This document shows positions 44,090 to 54,539 of a DNA stretch of 64,000 nucleotides, piece after piece. A model generated the notes under the pieces. That model ran no database searches. It was given only the letters and a program-made list of their open reading frames with translations, and was not told where the DNA came from. Source of the stretch: Alentia gelatinosa (taxonomy: Eukaryota > Annelida > Polychaeta > Phyllodocida > Polynoidae); contig OX465580.1 in NCBI GenBank assembly GCA_950022655.1, positions 1,225,122 through 1,289,121 of the forward strand, given 5' to 3'. Numbering within the stretch: the first letter of the stretch is position 1; the number at the start of each line of letters is the position of its first letter. Made by a program: the position numbers and the translations under genes.

Positions 44090-44750
44090 CACTGACATCG
44101 CACAGACATCACACTGACGTCACACTGACGTCACACTGACGTCACACTGACATCACACTGATATCACACTGATATCATACTGACGTCACACTGACGTCAC
44201 ACTGATGTCACACTGATGTCACACTGACATTACACAGACATCACACTGACGTCACACTGACGTCACACTGATATCACACTGACGTCACACTGATATCACA
44301 CTGATATCACACTGATATCACACTGATATCACACTGATATCACACTGATATCACACTGATATCACACTGATGTCACACTGACGTCACACTGACGTCACAC
44401 TGACATCACACTGATATCACACTGATATCACACTGATATCACACTGACGTCACACTGATATCACACTGACGTCACACTGACGTCACACTGACGTCACACT
44501 GACGTCACACTGACGTCACACTGACGTCACACTGATGTCACACTGATGTCACACTGATATCACACTGACGTCACACTGATGTCACACTGATGTCACACTG
44601 ATGTCACACTGACATTACACTGACGTCACACTGACTTCACACTGATGTCACACTGATATCACACTGACGTCACACTGATATCACACTGACGTCACACAGA
44701 CGTCACACTGACATCACACTGACATCACACTGACGTCACACTGATATCCC
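44090..44750. repeat. Minisatellite, 11-bp unit, CRE-type octamers (TGACGTCA / TGATATCA)
   Basis: About 60 copies of CACACTGAYRT, each forming an 8-bp near-palindrome with the next: TGACGTCA (CREB/ATF consensus) or the transition variants TGATGTCA, TGACATCA and TGATATCA. The spacing of 11 bp is close to one DNA helical turn. Confidence 0.93.
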
Positions 44751-45139
44751 TCCATTATCTCCACGCCTCTGTGGAGTCACACACGGTGAAGGAGACGGGG
44801 ACGGGAGAGGAAGGTTTCTGTGGTGACGAGTCTTCAGGAGAGTATTTGAAGCCAGAAGCGTTTCAAATGGATACTGTCTGGTGTGGGAGTAAAGGCGTTT
44901 GTTGGATGCTCCTCTGTATTGACGTAAATCCGCATAATAGACTACGCTCAAATATAGTATCAAAAGAGACTTTCTATTGCTTTAGTTCGGAATAGAAATT
45001 TTCTTGTTGATTGTTCTTATGGAATTTGTTTGTCAAAATTGTGCCCAAGTTGGTGCTGGACAATAACAAGCGTGTGAGTAGTGTATGGAAAGTGAAGCTC
45101 CCACCGGGCGCCCTGCCCTCCACTGTGAGGGTTTATCTG
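44751..45139. other. Non-coding, no gene recognised
   Basis: Unique sequence. The 75-residue frames on both strands lack any recognisable domain. Confidence 0.5.
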
Positions 45140-45435
45140 CAGTGCTCCTATTGACAATAGTGAGGTAGGAGTGGGATAAAAGTTAAATAGAAGTAGGTTA
45201 GTGACAATAGTGAGGTAGGAATAGGAGAGCAGTTAAATAGAAGTAGGTTAGTGACAATAGTGAGGTAGGAGTGGGATAAAAGTTAGATAGAAGTAGTTTG
45301 TGACAAAAGTGAGGTAGGAGTGGGATAAAAGTTAAATAGAAGTAGGTTAGTGACAATAGTGAGGTAGGAGTGGGAGAGCAGTTAAATAGAACTAGGTTAG
45401 TTACAATAATGAGTTAGGAGTAGGATAAATGTTCT
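45140..45435. repeat. Satellite, ~50-bp unit, about 6 copies
   Basis: GTGACAATAGTGAGGTAGGA, GTGGGATAAAAGTTA and AATAGAAGTAGGTTA recur with small changes. Confidence 0.88.
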
Positions 45436-45719
45436 CAGATTATTTCCCTACCTTTCCCTTTGTTATAGCTATCTCCAGGCCAGTCCTGGTGACTTGGTAA
45501 TAGGCGCAGAGACCCAGCATGTCTCCCTCACAGCCGTCTCACAGATGCAGTGTCTCCCAGCAGATTCATCAGGGGTTATATGTACAGGATCCCTGCTAGG
45601 AGAGTGACACTGATCAAGGTGATGCTGAACTGGAAGTGAACCCATTCTCCCTACTGCTGACATGGATGCTTTACGGAGATAACTGCCTGCGCTTATTGTA
45701 CCGCGCTCTTCCATTGTAA
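45436..45719. other. Non-coding, no gene recognised
   Basis: GC-balanced; an 81-residue minus-strand frame has no recognisable domain. Confidence 0.45.
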
Positions 45720-46110
45720 ATGGAGATAACAGTTTATAGGGGACAGAGCCATTGTTAGTTCATGTAGCAGTCACTAGGTGGCTAGCAGTATGGCAGGCCC
45801 CTTTGGGGAGACATATCTATAGTCTGGCGCTTTGTTCTTATGAAATTAAACTGCCTTTCAATGTCTCGCCATGGTTCCCTTAACTCCCTACACCCATCCC
45901 AGAGCAGGATGACATAATGATTAAACCCAGGACATGATGTTTTTCACATGGAACACTTTATATACATATGTGAGTAAGGCTAGAGTTGTAACACTTCCTA
46001 ATTATCACTCACTTCTTTTGCACCTGAAGAACACCTACTTTTTCACCTTCATTATTGAAGAACACCTACTCGGGGGGCAACATGGCAGCCCCCATGGCTC
46101 ATAGGCTATA
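45720..46110 (+). repeat. Dispersed repeat family B, single-unit copy
   Basis: Blocks CATTGTTAGTTCATG, TCACTAG-TGGC, CAGTATGGC, TATACATATGTGAG, AGAGTTGTAACA, TTATCACTCAC, then AACACCTACT and GGGCAACATGGC recur in the same order at 53620-54620. There, two of these blocks have been amplified into satellites. Confidence 0.75.
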
Positions 46111-46154
46111 TGCCGTATATATATGTATCAGTGGGTGTTAATAGTATTCACCTA

Positions 46155-46635
46155 TCAGTGTATCCAACAGCCCATCCTGGTACCCCTCTCACCAGACCTC
46201 CCATCCTGGTACCCTTCTCACCAGACCTCCCATCCTGGTACCCTCTCACCAGACAGCCCATCCTGGTACCCTCTCACCAGACAGCCCATCCTGGTACCCT
46301 CTCACCAGACAGCCCATCCTGGTACCCTCTCACCAGACAGCCCATCCTGGTACCCTCTCACCAGACAGCCCATCCTGGTACCCCTCTCACCAGACAGCCC
46401 ATCCTGGTACCCTCTCACCAGACAGCCCATCCTGGTACCCTCTCACCAGACAGCCCATCCTGGTACCCCTCTCACCAGACAGCCCATCCTGGTACCCTCT
46501 CACCAGACAGCCCATCCTGGTACCCTCTCACCAGACAGCCCATCCTGGTACCCCTCTCACCAGACAGCCCATCCTGGTACCCTCTCACCAGACAGCCCAT
46601 CCTGGTATCCTCTCACCAGACAGCCCATCCTGCTG
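46155..46635. repeat. Minisatellite, 29-30-bp unit, about 16 copies
   Basis: Unit CAGCCCATCCTGGTACCC plus CTCTCACCAGA. Variation is one C in the run, giving 29 or 30 bp and shifting the frames. Confidence 0.93.
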
Positions 46636-47340
46636 CTCCCCAAACATGACCCACCACTCCAAACCCACTATCACCGGAACCCAACTGCCCCCATGTCCGC
46701 CCATCTGACCTTTACCTGCCGCCAGGGGACCGAGGGCGCCACCGGTCTCTGAATGGCAGCAGTGCGCATGTCCAGAGACCTCATTGATCCGGTGATAGGT
46801 CAAAGGTCAGCGGCGTATCGTCCTGACGGGTGACACACTGACTGCTGGTCAGCCGTCAGCGCCTCTAGCGGGGGAGGGGGCGGGCGGGGGGCGGGGGACG
46901 GGGGACGGGGTGAATGTGGGCAGTAATGGGGACCTATGGACTTTAATTTATATTTAATTAACAGCTTTATCTGCCCTCACAGCGCCCACCACAGCTTCCC
47001 GCCATTTCTCTGACTGAATGTCGTCTGCCAGTTTCCTTGACCATCTTCCTTGACCTAGATTTCTCCTGAGAATCTAAAAGCGCAGTCATCTTGATGAGTC
47101 CCTTCCTCAATTTGTGCAGCATTTCGAAATTTCCTTTCTTCTTTCTACAATTAGGTTTTCGATTTTGTATATCGCTGACGTCACCTGTTGCTGATGTATC
47201 TCTGACATACCTGAAGTCGGCCTGAGATCGGCCTGAGGTCGGCCTGAGTTAGGCCTGAGGTCGGCCTGAGTTAGGCCTGAGTAAGGCCTAAGGCAGGCCG
47301 CTGTGTGATGGAGCGCCCCCTACAGGAAGCCTACATCCTC
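46636..47340. other. Non-coding; GGCCTGAGGTC short repeat and CTCF-like site
   Basis: GGCCTGAG(G/A/T)T(C/T)-type 10-11-bp repeats occupy 47215-47300. GAGCGCCCCCTACAGG (47311-47326) is an inverted CTCF-type match. No gene recognised. Confidence 0.5.
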
Positions 47341-47349
47341 CTGGCCTCT

Positions 47350-47830
47350 CAGTGACGTCACACCTATGACGGGGGAGTGAACCTTCTCAGTGACGTCACG
47401 CCTATGACGGGAGGAGTGAGACTTCTCAGTGACGTCACGCCTATGATGGGAGGAGTGGGACTACTCAGTGACGTCACGCCTATGACAGGAGGAGTCAGAC
47501 TTCTCAGTGACGTCACGCCTATGATGGGAGGAGTGGGACTACTCAGTGACGTCACGCCTATGACGGGAGGAGTGAGACTACTCAGTGACGTCACGCCTAT
47601 GACAGGAGACTTCTCAGTGACGTCACGCCTATGAAAGGAGACTTCTCAGTGACGTCACGCCTATGACGGGAGGAGTGAACCTTCTTAGTGACGTCACGCC
47701 TATGACGTGAGACTTCTCAGTGACGTCACGCATATGACGGGAGGAGTGAACCTTCTTAGTGACGTCACGCCTATGACGTGAGACTTCTCAGTGACGTCAC
47801 GCCTATGATGGGAGAAGTGAACCTTTTCAG
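47350..47830. repeat. Satellite, ~30-40-bp unit, 13 copies, invariant CRE
   Basis: Units read CTCAGTGACGTCACGCC, TATGACGGGAGGAGTGA and a variable end. TGACGTCA is present in 13 of 13 units, while the later CpG (GACGGG) is lost in 6 of 13. Confidence 0.93.
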
Positions 47831-48344
47831 TCCTCATCTTCTCCGATCTGCTCCTTTTTCTTTAAAATCTGCTGGGATCTTTTCGTGAAGATCTGGTCGG
47901 ATTTGCAGGCTGGGTTATTATTCAAATCAAGGGAGATTTTATCGGTAGGATTTGTTGGGTTGTATTTTTTAATCGGGTGAGATTGGTTAGGATGTGCTGA
48001 TTTTTGTTTAATAAAATGAGAGTGGTTAGTGAAGATTGGGTAGAACTTTGATCTTTGAGTCAGTATCTGGTGGGATTTTCTGGATTTCCTTGAGGACGCA
48101 TGATGCCTGGATGTCAATATTATGATGATTTTATAAAAGAGCTGTTGACGTATCGTACTTTGAGACATCACTGCACTCTGAGTGCATGGTGCTGTGAGGC
48201 AGCCCTTCTCCGGTTCACCTCGTACGTAACACGGGTCCCCCCTCATGTGGGTATCTGGACGTCGCCTGGAGACGGATCAGCTCGAGTCCTCCTTGTACGG
48301 ACCTCCGTATTGTCGTGAACTCATCACGGGGCAGCACTTCTAGA
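47831..48344. other. Non-coding, degenerate GATCTGGTSGGATTT-like repeats
   Basis: Loosely repeated GGATTTG and GATTGGTTAGGAT-like words suggest a very old minisatellite at 47840-48085. Beyond it nothing recognisable; the 139-residue minus-strand frame has no domain. Confidence 0.45.
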
Positions 48345-48990
48345 GGCCTGGTATCGTCAATACAATGTACAAGGCCTGGTATCGTCAATACAATGTACAA
48401 GGCCTGGTATCGTCAATACAATGTACAAGGCCTGGTATCGTCAATACAATGTACAAGGCCTGGTATCGTCAATACAATGTACAAGGCCTGGTATCGTCAA
48501 TACAATGTACAAGGCCTGGTATCGTCAATACAATGTACAAGGCCTGGTATCGTCAATACAATGTACAAGGCCTGGTATCGTCAATACAATGTACAAGGCC
48601 TGGTATCGTCAATACAATGTACAAGGCCTGGTATCGTCAATACAATGTACAAGGCCTGGTATCGTCAATACAATGTACAAGGCCTGGTATCGTCAATACA
48701 ATGTACAAGGCCTGGTATCGTCAATACAATGTACAAGGCCTGGTATCGTCAATACAATGTACAAGGCCTGGTATCGTCAATACAATGTACAAGGCCTGGT
48801 ATCGTCAATACAATGTACAAGGCCTGGTATCGTCAATACAATGTACAAGGCCTGGTATCGTCAATACAATGTACAAGGCCTGGTATCGTCAATACAATGT
48901 ACAAGGCCTGGTATCGTCAATACAATGTACAAGGCCTGGTATCATCAATACAATGTACAAGACCTGGTATCATCAATACAATGTCTCAGA
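48345..48990. repeat. Minisatellite, 28-bp unit, about 23 copies, nearly all identical
   Basis: Unit GGCCTGGTATCGTCAATAC plus AATGTACAA. Apart from the last two units (ATCATC, AGACC) I see no differences. A 28-bp unit without stops leaves all three plus-strand frames open, each giving a 28-residue repeat; these are not genes. Confidence 0.95.
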
Positions 48991-49019
48991 TGAGGTTTAC
49001 ATTATATATAGGTCATATT

Positions 49020-49500
49020 TAGTTTACACATATTGTGTATAGTCTATACTTAGTATATGTAATAATTAAAGGGGCGCATAGTCTTGATTGACATCTCTGG
49101 GTTTACATATATCATATATAGTACGTATTTAGTCTACATATATATTATACTTGTTATATTTAATCTATCTATATTATATGTCATTTATATTTAGTATGTA
49201 TATGAATTTACTTACAGGATACATGCGGAGTGCTTCGGTCATGAAGTCTTGCATAATTTCCACAGGTTCATATTTAGTTTACATATATCATACATAGTTT
49301 ATATTTAGTTAACATGTACCATACATAGTTTACATTTATTACATACATGTATAAATCTACTTACAGGATACGCACGGAGAGTAAGGGAGGTTTGTGGTGG
49401 CTCACTCATGAAGTCTTGGATGGCGTCTAAGATTTTCCATATATCATGTATAATTTATATATAGTTTACATGTATCATACATAGTTTACATGTATTACAT
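49020..49500. repeat. AT-rich TTTACATATATCATA repeats with two broken exon-junction copies
   Basis: A tandem unit of about 150 bp ends in ACTTACAGGATACRYRCGGAG (starts at 49210, 49369 and, for the real exon, 49515). Copies 1 and 2 keep the splice acceptor and the first exon bases, then diverge into TCATGAAGTCTTG. They read as disabled duplicates of the following exon start. Confidence 0.75.
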
Positions 49501-49522
49501 GCATGTATAAATCTACTTACAG

Positions 49523-49664
49523 GATACGCACGGAGAGTAAGGGAGGTGCCTGGTGCCCCGGACAGCAGGTCTCAGAGGACGTTTACGAGTTCCTCCAGGT
49601 CGACCTTCAACAACTCAAGATCATCTCACTGGTGGAGACACAGGGCCGCTTCGGGAACGGACAG
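49523..49664 (+). CDS. Discoidin-domain receptor exon (partial gene)
   Basis: A 142-bp exon bounded by an acceptor (CTACTTACAG, before 49523) and a donor (GGACAG|GTCAGT, after 49664). It encodes the first half of an F5/8C (discoidin) domain: GGAWCPGQQV, then EFLQVDLQQL, then VETQGRFGNGQ. In discoidin-domain receptors these segments (GGAWCP, the LQVDL strand, TQGR) are highly conserved, and TQGRFGNGQG is typical of invertebrate members. Those receptors are collagen-binding receptor tyrosine kinases. I could find no other exon (signal peptide, rest of the domain, kinase) in the window. The gene therefore extends outside or has diverged elsewhere. A different discoidin protein is possible but less likely. 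Confidence 0.8.
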
Positions 49665-49689
49665 GTCAGTGCTAGTATTTACATGTACG

Positions 49690-50490
49690 GTATAAAGTTA
49701 TGTATTTTATGTAGAGGTCATCTCATAGGTTATAAAGTTACGTATGTTAAGTAGAGGTCATCTCATAGGTTATAAAGTTACGTATGTTAAGTATAGGTCA
49801 TCTCATAGGTTATAAAGTTACGTATGTTAAGTAGAGGTCATCTCATAGGTTATAAAGTTACGTATGTTATGTAAAGGTCATCTCATAGGTTATAAAGTTA
49901 CGTATGTTAAGTAGAGGTCATCTCATAGGTTATAAAGTTACGTATGTTATGTAAAGGTCATCTCATAGGTTATAAAGTTACGTATGTTAAGTAGAGGTCA
50001 TCTCATAGGTTATAAAGTTACGTATGTTAAGTAGAGGTCATCTCAGAAGTTATAAAGTTTCGTATGTTAAGTAGAGGTCATCTCATAGGTTATGAAGTTA
50101 CGTATGTTAAGTAGAGGTCATCTCAGATGTTATAAAGTTACGTATGTTAAGTAGAGGTCATCTCATAGGTTATGAAGTTACGTATGTTAAGTAGAGGTCA
50201 TCTCATAGGATATAAAGTTACGTATGTTAAGTAGAGGTCATCTCAGATGTTATAAAGTTACGTATGTTAAGTAGAGGTCATCTCATAGGTTATGAAGTTA
50301 CGTATGTTAAGTAGAGGTCATCTCATAGGATATAAAGTTACGTATGTTAAGTAGAGGTCATCTCAGATGTTATAAAGTTACGTTTGTTAAGTAGAGGTCA
50401 TCTCATAGGTTATAAAGTTACGTATGTTAAGTAGAGGTCATCTCATAGTTTATAAAGATGTGTATGCTATGTGAAGGTCATCTAGTAGTT
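49690..50490. repeat. Satellite, 40-bp unit, about 20 copies, in the receptor intron
   Basis: Unit GTTATAAAGTTACGTATGTT, AAGTAGAGGTCATCTCATAG. It begins about 25 bp after the splice donor of the discoidin exon. Line-by-line period is exactly 40 for most copies. Confidence 0.93.
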
Positions 50491-50919
50491 TATAAGCTCA
50501 GATGATTCATAAATAGATACATGACTCAGTCCTAGATACACGAGCAGAATTCTTGCCGCTCCATCACGACTCTTACCTTTAATCAGTTCCCTCAGGGCCC
50601 CCATCAGCCGTCCAATGATGGATGGGCGCTGTGGTAGACTTTTAATGCCGCTGATTGTTCCCCCAGGACCAGCCCCTTCCCAGGTGCTAAACGCCTTACC
50701 GGAAATCACTTCTTCCCGGTATGAAGGAGGGGGGGGGGGGAGTTTGGGGGCGGGCGGGCCCCCCAGGGGTCTGGTCATATGAGTAATGTGAATATCAAAT
50801 CCGGTAGGGGGCGGGATGATACGTTCACGGGTCACTGGTCGCGGGGTCAGGGCGTTCCCCCGCGGAGTGGTCTAATGAGAGTGTGCGGGGGGCAGGAGTT
50901 GGTGTTATTTCTGTATCTT
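50491..50919. other. Non-coding, no gene recognised
   Basis: GC-balanced sequence with a G run near 50729-50740. The 117-residue minus-strand frame is Pro/Gly-rich and shows no domain. Confidence 0.45.
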
Positions 50920-51300
50920 CATATTCACCAGGTGTTATTTCTGTATTTTGATAAATATTTCACCTGGGTTTATATCTCTAAGTTCATACTTATTTCACAT
51001 GGTATTTTTTCCTGTATTTTCATACTCATTAGCCCTGGTGTTTTTTCTGTAGTCTCATACTTATTTCACATGGTGGTATTTCTGTAGTCTCATACTTATT
51101 TCACATGTTTTTTTCCTGTATTTTCATACTCATTAGCCCTGGTGTTACTTCTGTAGTCTCATACTTACTTCACCTGGTGTTATTTCTCATTTCACCTGGG
51201 TTTATTTCTGTATGTTTATATTTATTGGACATGGTGCTATTTCTCATTACACCTGGGTTTATTTCTGTATGTTTATATTTATTGGACATGGTGCTATTTA
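50920..51300. repeat. Degenerate ~40-60-bp repeats (TCATACTTATTTCAC, TTTCTGTA)
   Basis: Words GGTGTTATTTCTGTA, CATACTTATTTCACATGG and TTATATTTATTGGACATGG recur irregularly. AT-rich. Confidence 0.75.
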
Positions 51301-51559
51301 TCATTCATCAATCATGACCGAACCCAGTTGTTCCTATGAATCAGCGCATACAATCACTCTCCAACCAGATTTTCTCTTTTTTTTTGACTCCGTCCTTAGA
51401 TTAAATAGTGGTTTCGCGATAGAAAAATTAAGTTCGACACTTCACAAACTTTACAGATGTTGTTTATTACGTAGTTTTCACAACTTACTAAAAGCACACC
51501 TTCCCCAGGTGTCAGTGCCGTGAACTGCCTTGTGGGAACGATCACGTGACTTTTCAGCG

Positions 51560-52165
51560 TTTGGGTCTCTGTGTTTCTGGGTCTCCGTGTTTCTGGGTCT
51601 CGTGTTTCTGGGTCTCGTGTTTCTGGGTCTCCGTGTTTCTGGGTCTCCGTGTTTCTGGGTCTCCGTGTTTCTGGGTCTCGTGTTTCTGGGTCTCGTGTTT
51701 CTGGGTCTCCGTGTTTCTGGGTCTCCGTGTTTCTGGGTGTCCATGTTTCTGGGTTTCCGTGTTTCTGGGTCTCCGTGTTTCTGGGTCTCCGTGTTTCTGG
51801 GTCTCCGTGTTTCTGGGTCTCTATCTTTCTGGGTGTCCGTGTTTCTGGGTCTCCATGTTTCTGGGTCTCCGTGTTTCTGGGTCTCCGTGTTTCTGGGTCT
51901 CCATCTTTCTGGGTCTCCGTGTTCCTGGGTCTCCGTGTTTCTGGGTCTCCGTGTTTCTGGGTCTCCGTGTTTCTGGGTCTCCGTGTTTCTGGGTCTCTGT
52001 GTTTCTGGGTCTCCGTGTTTCTGGGTCTCCGTGTTTCTGGGTCTCCGTGTTTCTGGGTTTCCATGTTTCTGGGTCTCCGTGTTTCTGGGTCTCCGTGTTT
52101 CTGGGTCTCCGTGTTTCTGGGTCTCCGTGTTTCTGGGTCTCCGTGTTTCTGGGTCTCCGTGTTTC
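51560..52165. repeat. Minisatellite, 15-16-bp unit (GTTTCTGGGTCTCCGT), about 38 copies
   Basis: Most units are 16 bp; a 15-bp variant lacking one C occurs in two small blocks at the left. Long frames on both strands are repeat translations. Confidence 0.94.
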
Positions 52166-52328
52166 TGGTATTTTTCACCAGCCTTATTGATTATTCATGT
52201 TATTACCTTGTTTCGATGTATACCCACACCCCGACCCATGTGTCAGCTGTACGGCTGAACAAGCTGAACGAGCAGGTCGTACGCTCTGTACCACGTGACT
52301 TGTTTTAAAACGGCGTCTTTAATCAGGT

Positions 52329-52647
52329 CCAGGGACCTGTTTCACTAGTTTCGTGACATGTCTATATAGATGGCGTCTAGATGGTGTGTCTGGTTTCATA
52401 AGAACTAGACATTAGACTTCGTTTTGTCCGTTCTTGCTTGCACTGTTGGTGCTGCTTTTCATGTCTGTCTAACACTTTTGTCACAAAACTAGTGAAACAG
52501 GTTCATGATGTGTAGATTTGTCTAATTCTTATGTTTGGGGTCTGTCTTTACCTCAGGGCAACCACTTGTGTTGTCACAAAACTAGACAACCCCAATGTCT
52601 GTATGGTGTGACAGACATGTCATGAAACTAGTGAAACAGGTCCCTGG
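52329..52647. mobile_element. MITE, 319 bp, 35-bp terminal inverted repeats
   Basis: Left end CCAGGGACCTGTTTCACTAG and right end CTAGTGAAACAGGTCCCTGG continue inwards to ACATGTCT/AGACATGT, 34 of 35 positions matching. A further partial copy of the repeat (AAACTAGTGAAACAGGTTC) lies inside at about 52484-52504. No open frame. The GGGNCCTGTTTCA end resembles that of the 3022-3243 element. Confidence 0.88.
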
Positions 52648-52649
52648 TA

Positions 52650-53619
52650 TATGATAATAAGGAGACATAGTGAGGCACTCTTAGCCGTTCAAAGGTTGTT
52701 TTGTTTTTGTTTTTTTTGTGTGTGTAAGATTTCTTTATTGAGTCCAATTGATAAGGTACACTGTATGTTTCTCCTTTGGTTTTGTTCAACATAGTAACAT
52801 ATGTGGAAATCAATAAAGTGGCAATTTGCCTCAGTTGATATACAACTGGTTTTTTGGGCTATGACGTGTGCTCAGATAAACCACTTGTGCTATTATTTTT
52901 AATAACGCATCCACAAAAGTGTAAGTTCATTACCCTCATTAGGGCTTATAAATACCATATTTAAACATGTGAATATGACTCCTTTTGGGGGACACATCGA
53001 GATTAAGTCATTGAAACAGGTGAGACTAGATTGAGATAACAAAGAAAAACATAATATGAATAAAACAATGTAGGGGACTCAAGTCGGCAGGTACTGTAAG
53101 TTAAATTTTGTAGGGGTTTGATACTATGAAAAAGGAGTGCGATGAAGTATTTCAATAGATTTACTTTTAGTTAATGACTTAAATTCACCATAACTTTCGG
53201 TATTACGTACAGTATTTAGTTGATAATTCCATAAAGTACTTCCATGATGATGCAGTGACCGCGTTGCCCCTGAGTGTTTAATAAAGATGATCCACATCGT
53301 CCCTGGGCCCTTTTAGTCTCCCTGTTCCTTTTTGTTTTGGTCGGAAGTTTTGACCTCGTTCTTCGAACTCGGTGAATATTTTTGACACATGACTACACGG
53401 AACAAATTCCATTCTGCCAAACTAACTATGTATCCGTATTCAAACCGACCTGAATAGGAAAAAATGATGCAAATCAATGTATCAGAAAAAAATATAACTT
53501 AGGATAAATTGAGAACAATTGTGTCATCTCGTTTTGTGTAAATTTTACAAACAGCATCGATTATTTACAATAATACCAGGTACATTTATCACATGAACAA
53601 TTGCTGCGATAGTGTAGGC
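52650..53619. other. AT-rich non-coding, no gene recognised
   Basis: Nothing with domain, RNA or repeat character was found; several T and A runs only. Confidence 0.5.
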
Positions 53620-53809
53620 GGTTTATAGTCATTGTTAGTTCATGAAGCAATCACTAGTTGGCCAACAGTATGGCGCCCCAGTCGGTGGACAGTTCCACTA
53701 CTGTGGCAATTTGCTCAGTTTTCCCATGCCTCCATTGTCTCTCTACACCCGTCCCAGGTTAAAATGAATCAAAGACGAAACCCCGACATGTGTCTTTTCA
53801 CATGAAATG
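53620..53809 (+). repeat. Dispersed repeat family B, second copy (left part)
   Basis: Matches 45740-45960: CATTGTTAGTTCATG, CAGTATGGC, TCTCTACACCCGTCCC and TTTTCACATG in the same order, then passes into the 56-bp satellite. Confidence 0.72.
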
Positions 53810-54255
53810 CCCTATACACATATAGGTGAGAAAGGCCAGAGTTGTGACAGTTCCCTATTATCACTCACTATACACATATAGGTGAGAAAGGCCAGAGTTG
53901 TGACAGTTCCCTATTATCACTCACTATACACATATAGGTGAGAAAGGCCAGAGTTGTGACAGTTCCCTATTATCACTCACTATACACATATAGGTGAGAA
54001 AGGCCAGAGTTGTGACAGTTCCCTATTATCACTCACTATACACATATAGGTGAGAAAGACCAGAGTTGTGAAAGTTCCCTATTATAACTTACTATACACA
54101 TATAGGTGAGAAAGGCCAGAGTTGTGACAGTTCCCTATTATAACTCACTATACACATATAGGTGAGAAAGGCCAGAGTTGTGACAGTTCCCTATTATCAC
54201 TCACTATACACATATAGTAGAGAAAGGCCAGAGTTGTGAAAGTTCCCTATTATCA
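53810..54255. repeat. Satellite, 56-bp unit, 8 copies
   Basis: Unit CACTATACACATATAGGTGA, GAAAGGCCAGAGTTGTGA, CAGTTCCCTATTATCACT. The single-copy counterpart is in family B at about 45955-46012, so this array arose by amplification of part of that repeat. Confidence 0.93.
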
Positions 54256-54539
54256 CTCACTCACTTTATTACCTCAGAGATGGCAGTTTTCCTCTTTTCC
54301 AAGGAAATCCTTGTTTTCACTTTAAGTTTATGGAATTTCCTTTTCTTGTATAAAATAAAGAGAATAAATAAACTCTCATTCGTACCAACAAACAGTGATT
54401 CAAACCTCCCCACACACCCTAGCCCCATTCCATGGCTGACAACGATGTGTTTTCCATGTTTCCCCAGTCGCTCTGAGGCAGTGAATCCCACATGAAACAT
54501 ATTCCCCAGTGTTTTTCATGACGCAAACTGAAATCTCCG
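54256..54539. other. Spacer between two satellites; possible poly(A) signal for the minus-strand gene
   Basis: AATAAA on the minus strand (TTTATT at 54265-54270) is one of the first such signals downstream of the GT31 stop. Otherwise unique, no gene recognised. Confidence 0.35.

Noticed and set aside
47827..48246. 139-residue minus-strand frame
   Set aside because: AT-rich, Lys/Asn/Ser-rich composition over a decayed minisatellite; no domain.
48315..49042. Frames of 190-235 residues, and a CRISPR-like look
   Set aside because: A direct 28-bp tandem repeat without spacers, in an animal genome; neither CRISPR nor a gene.
51396..52308. Frames of 214-260 residues on both strands
   Set aside because: Translations of the 15-16-bp GTTTCTGGGTCTCCGT array.
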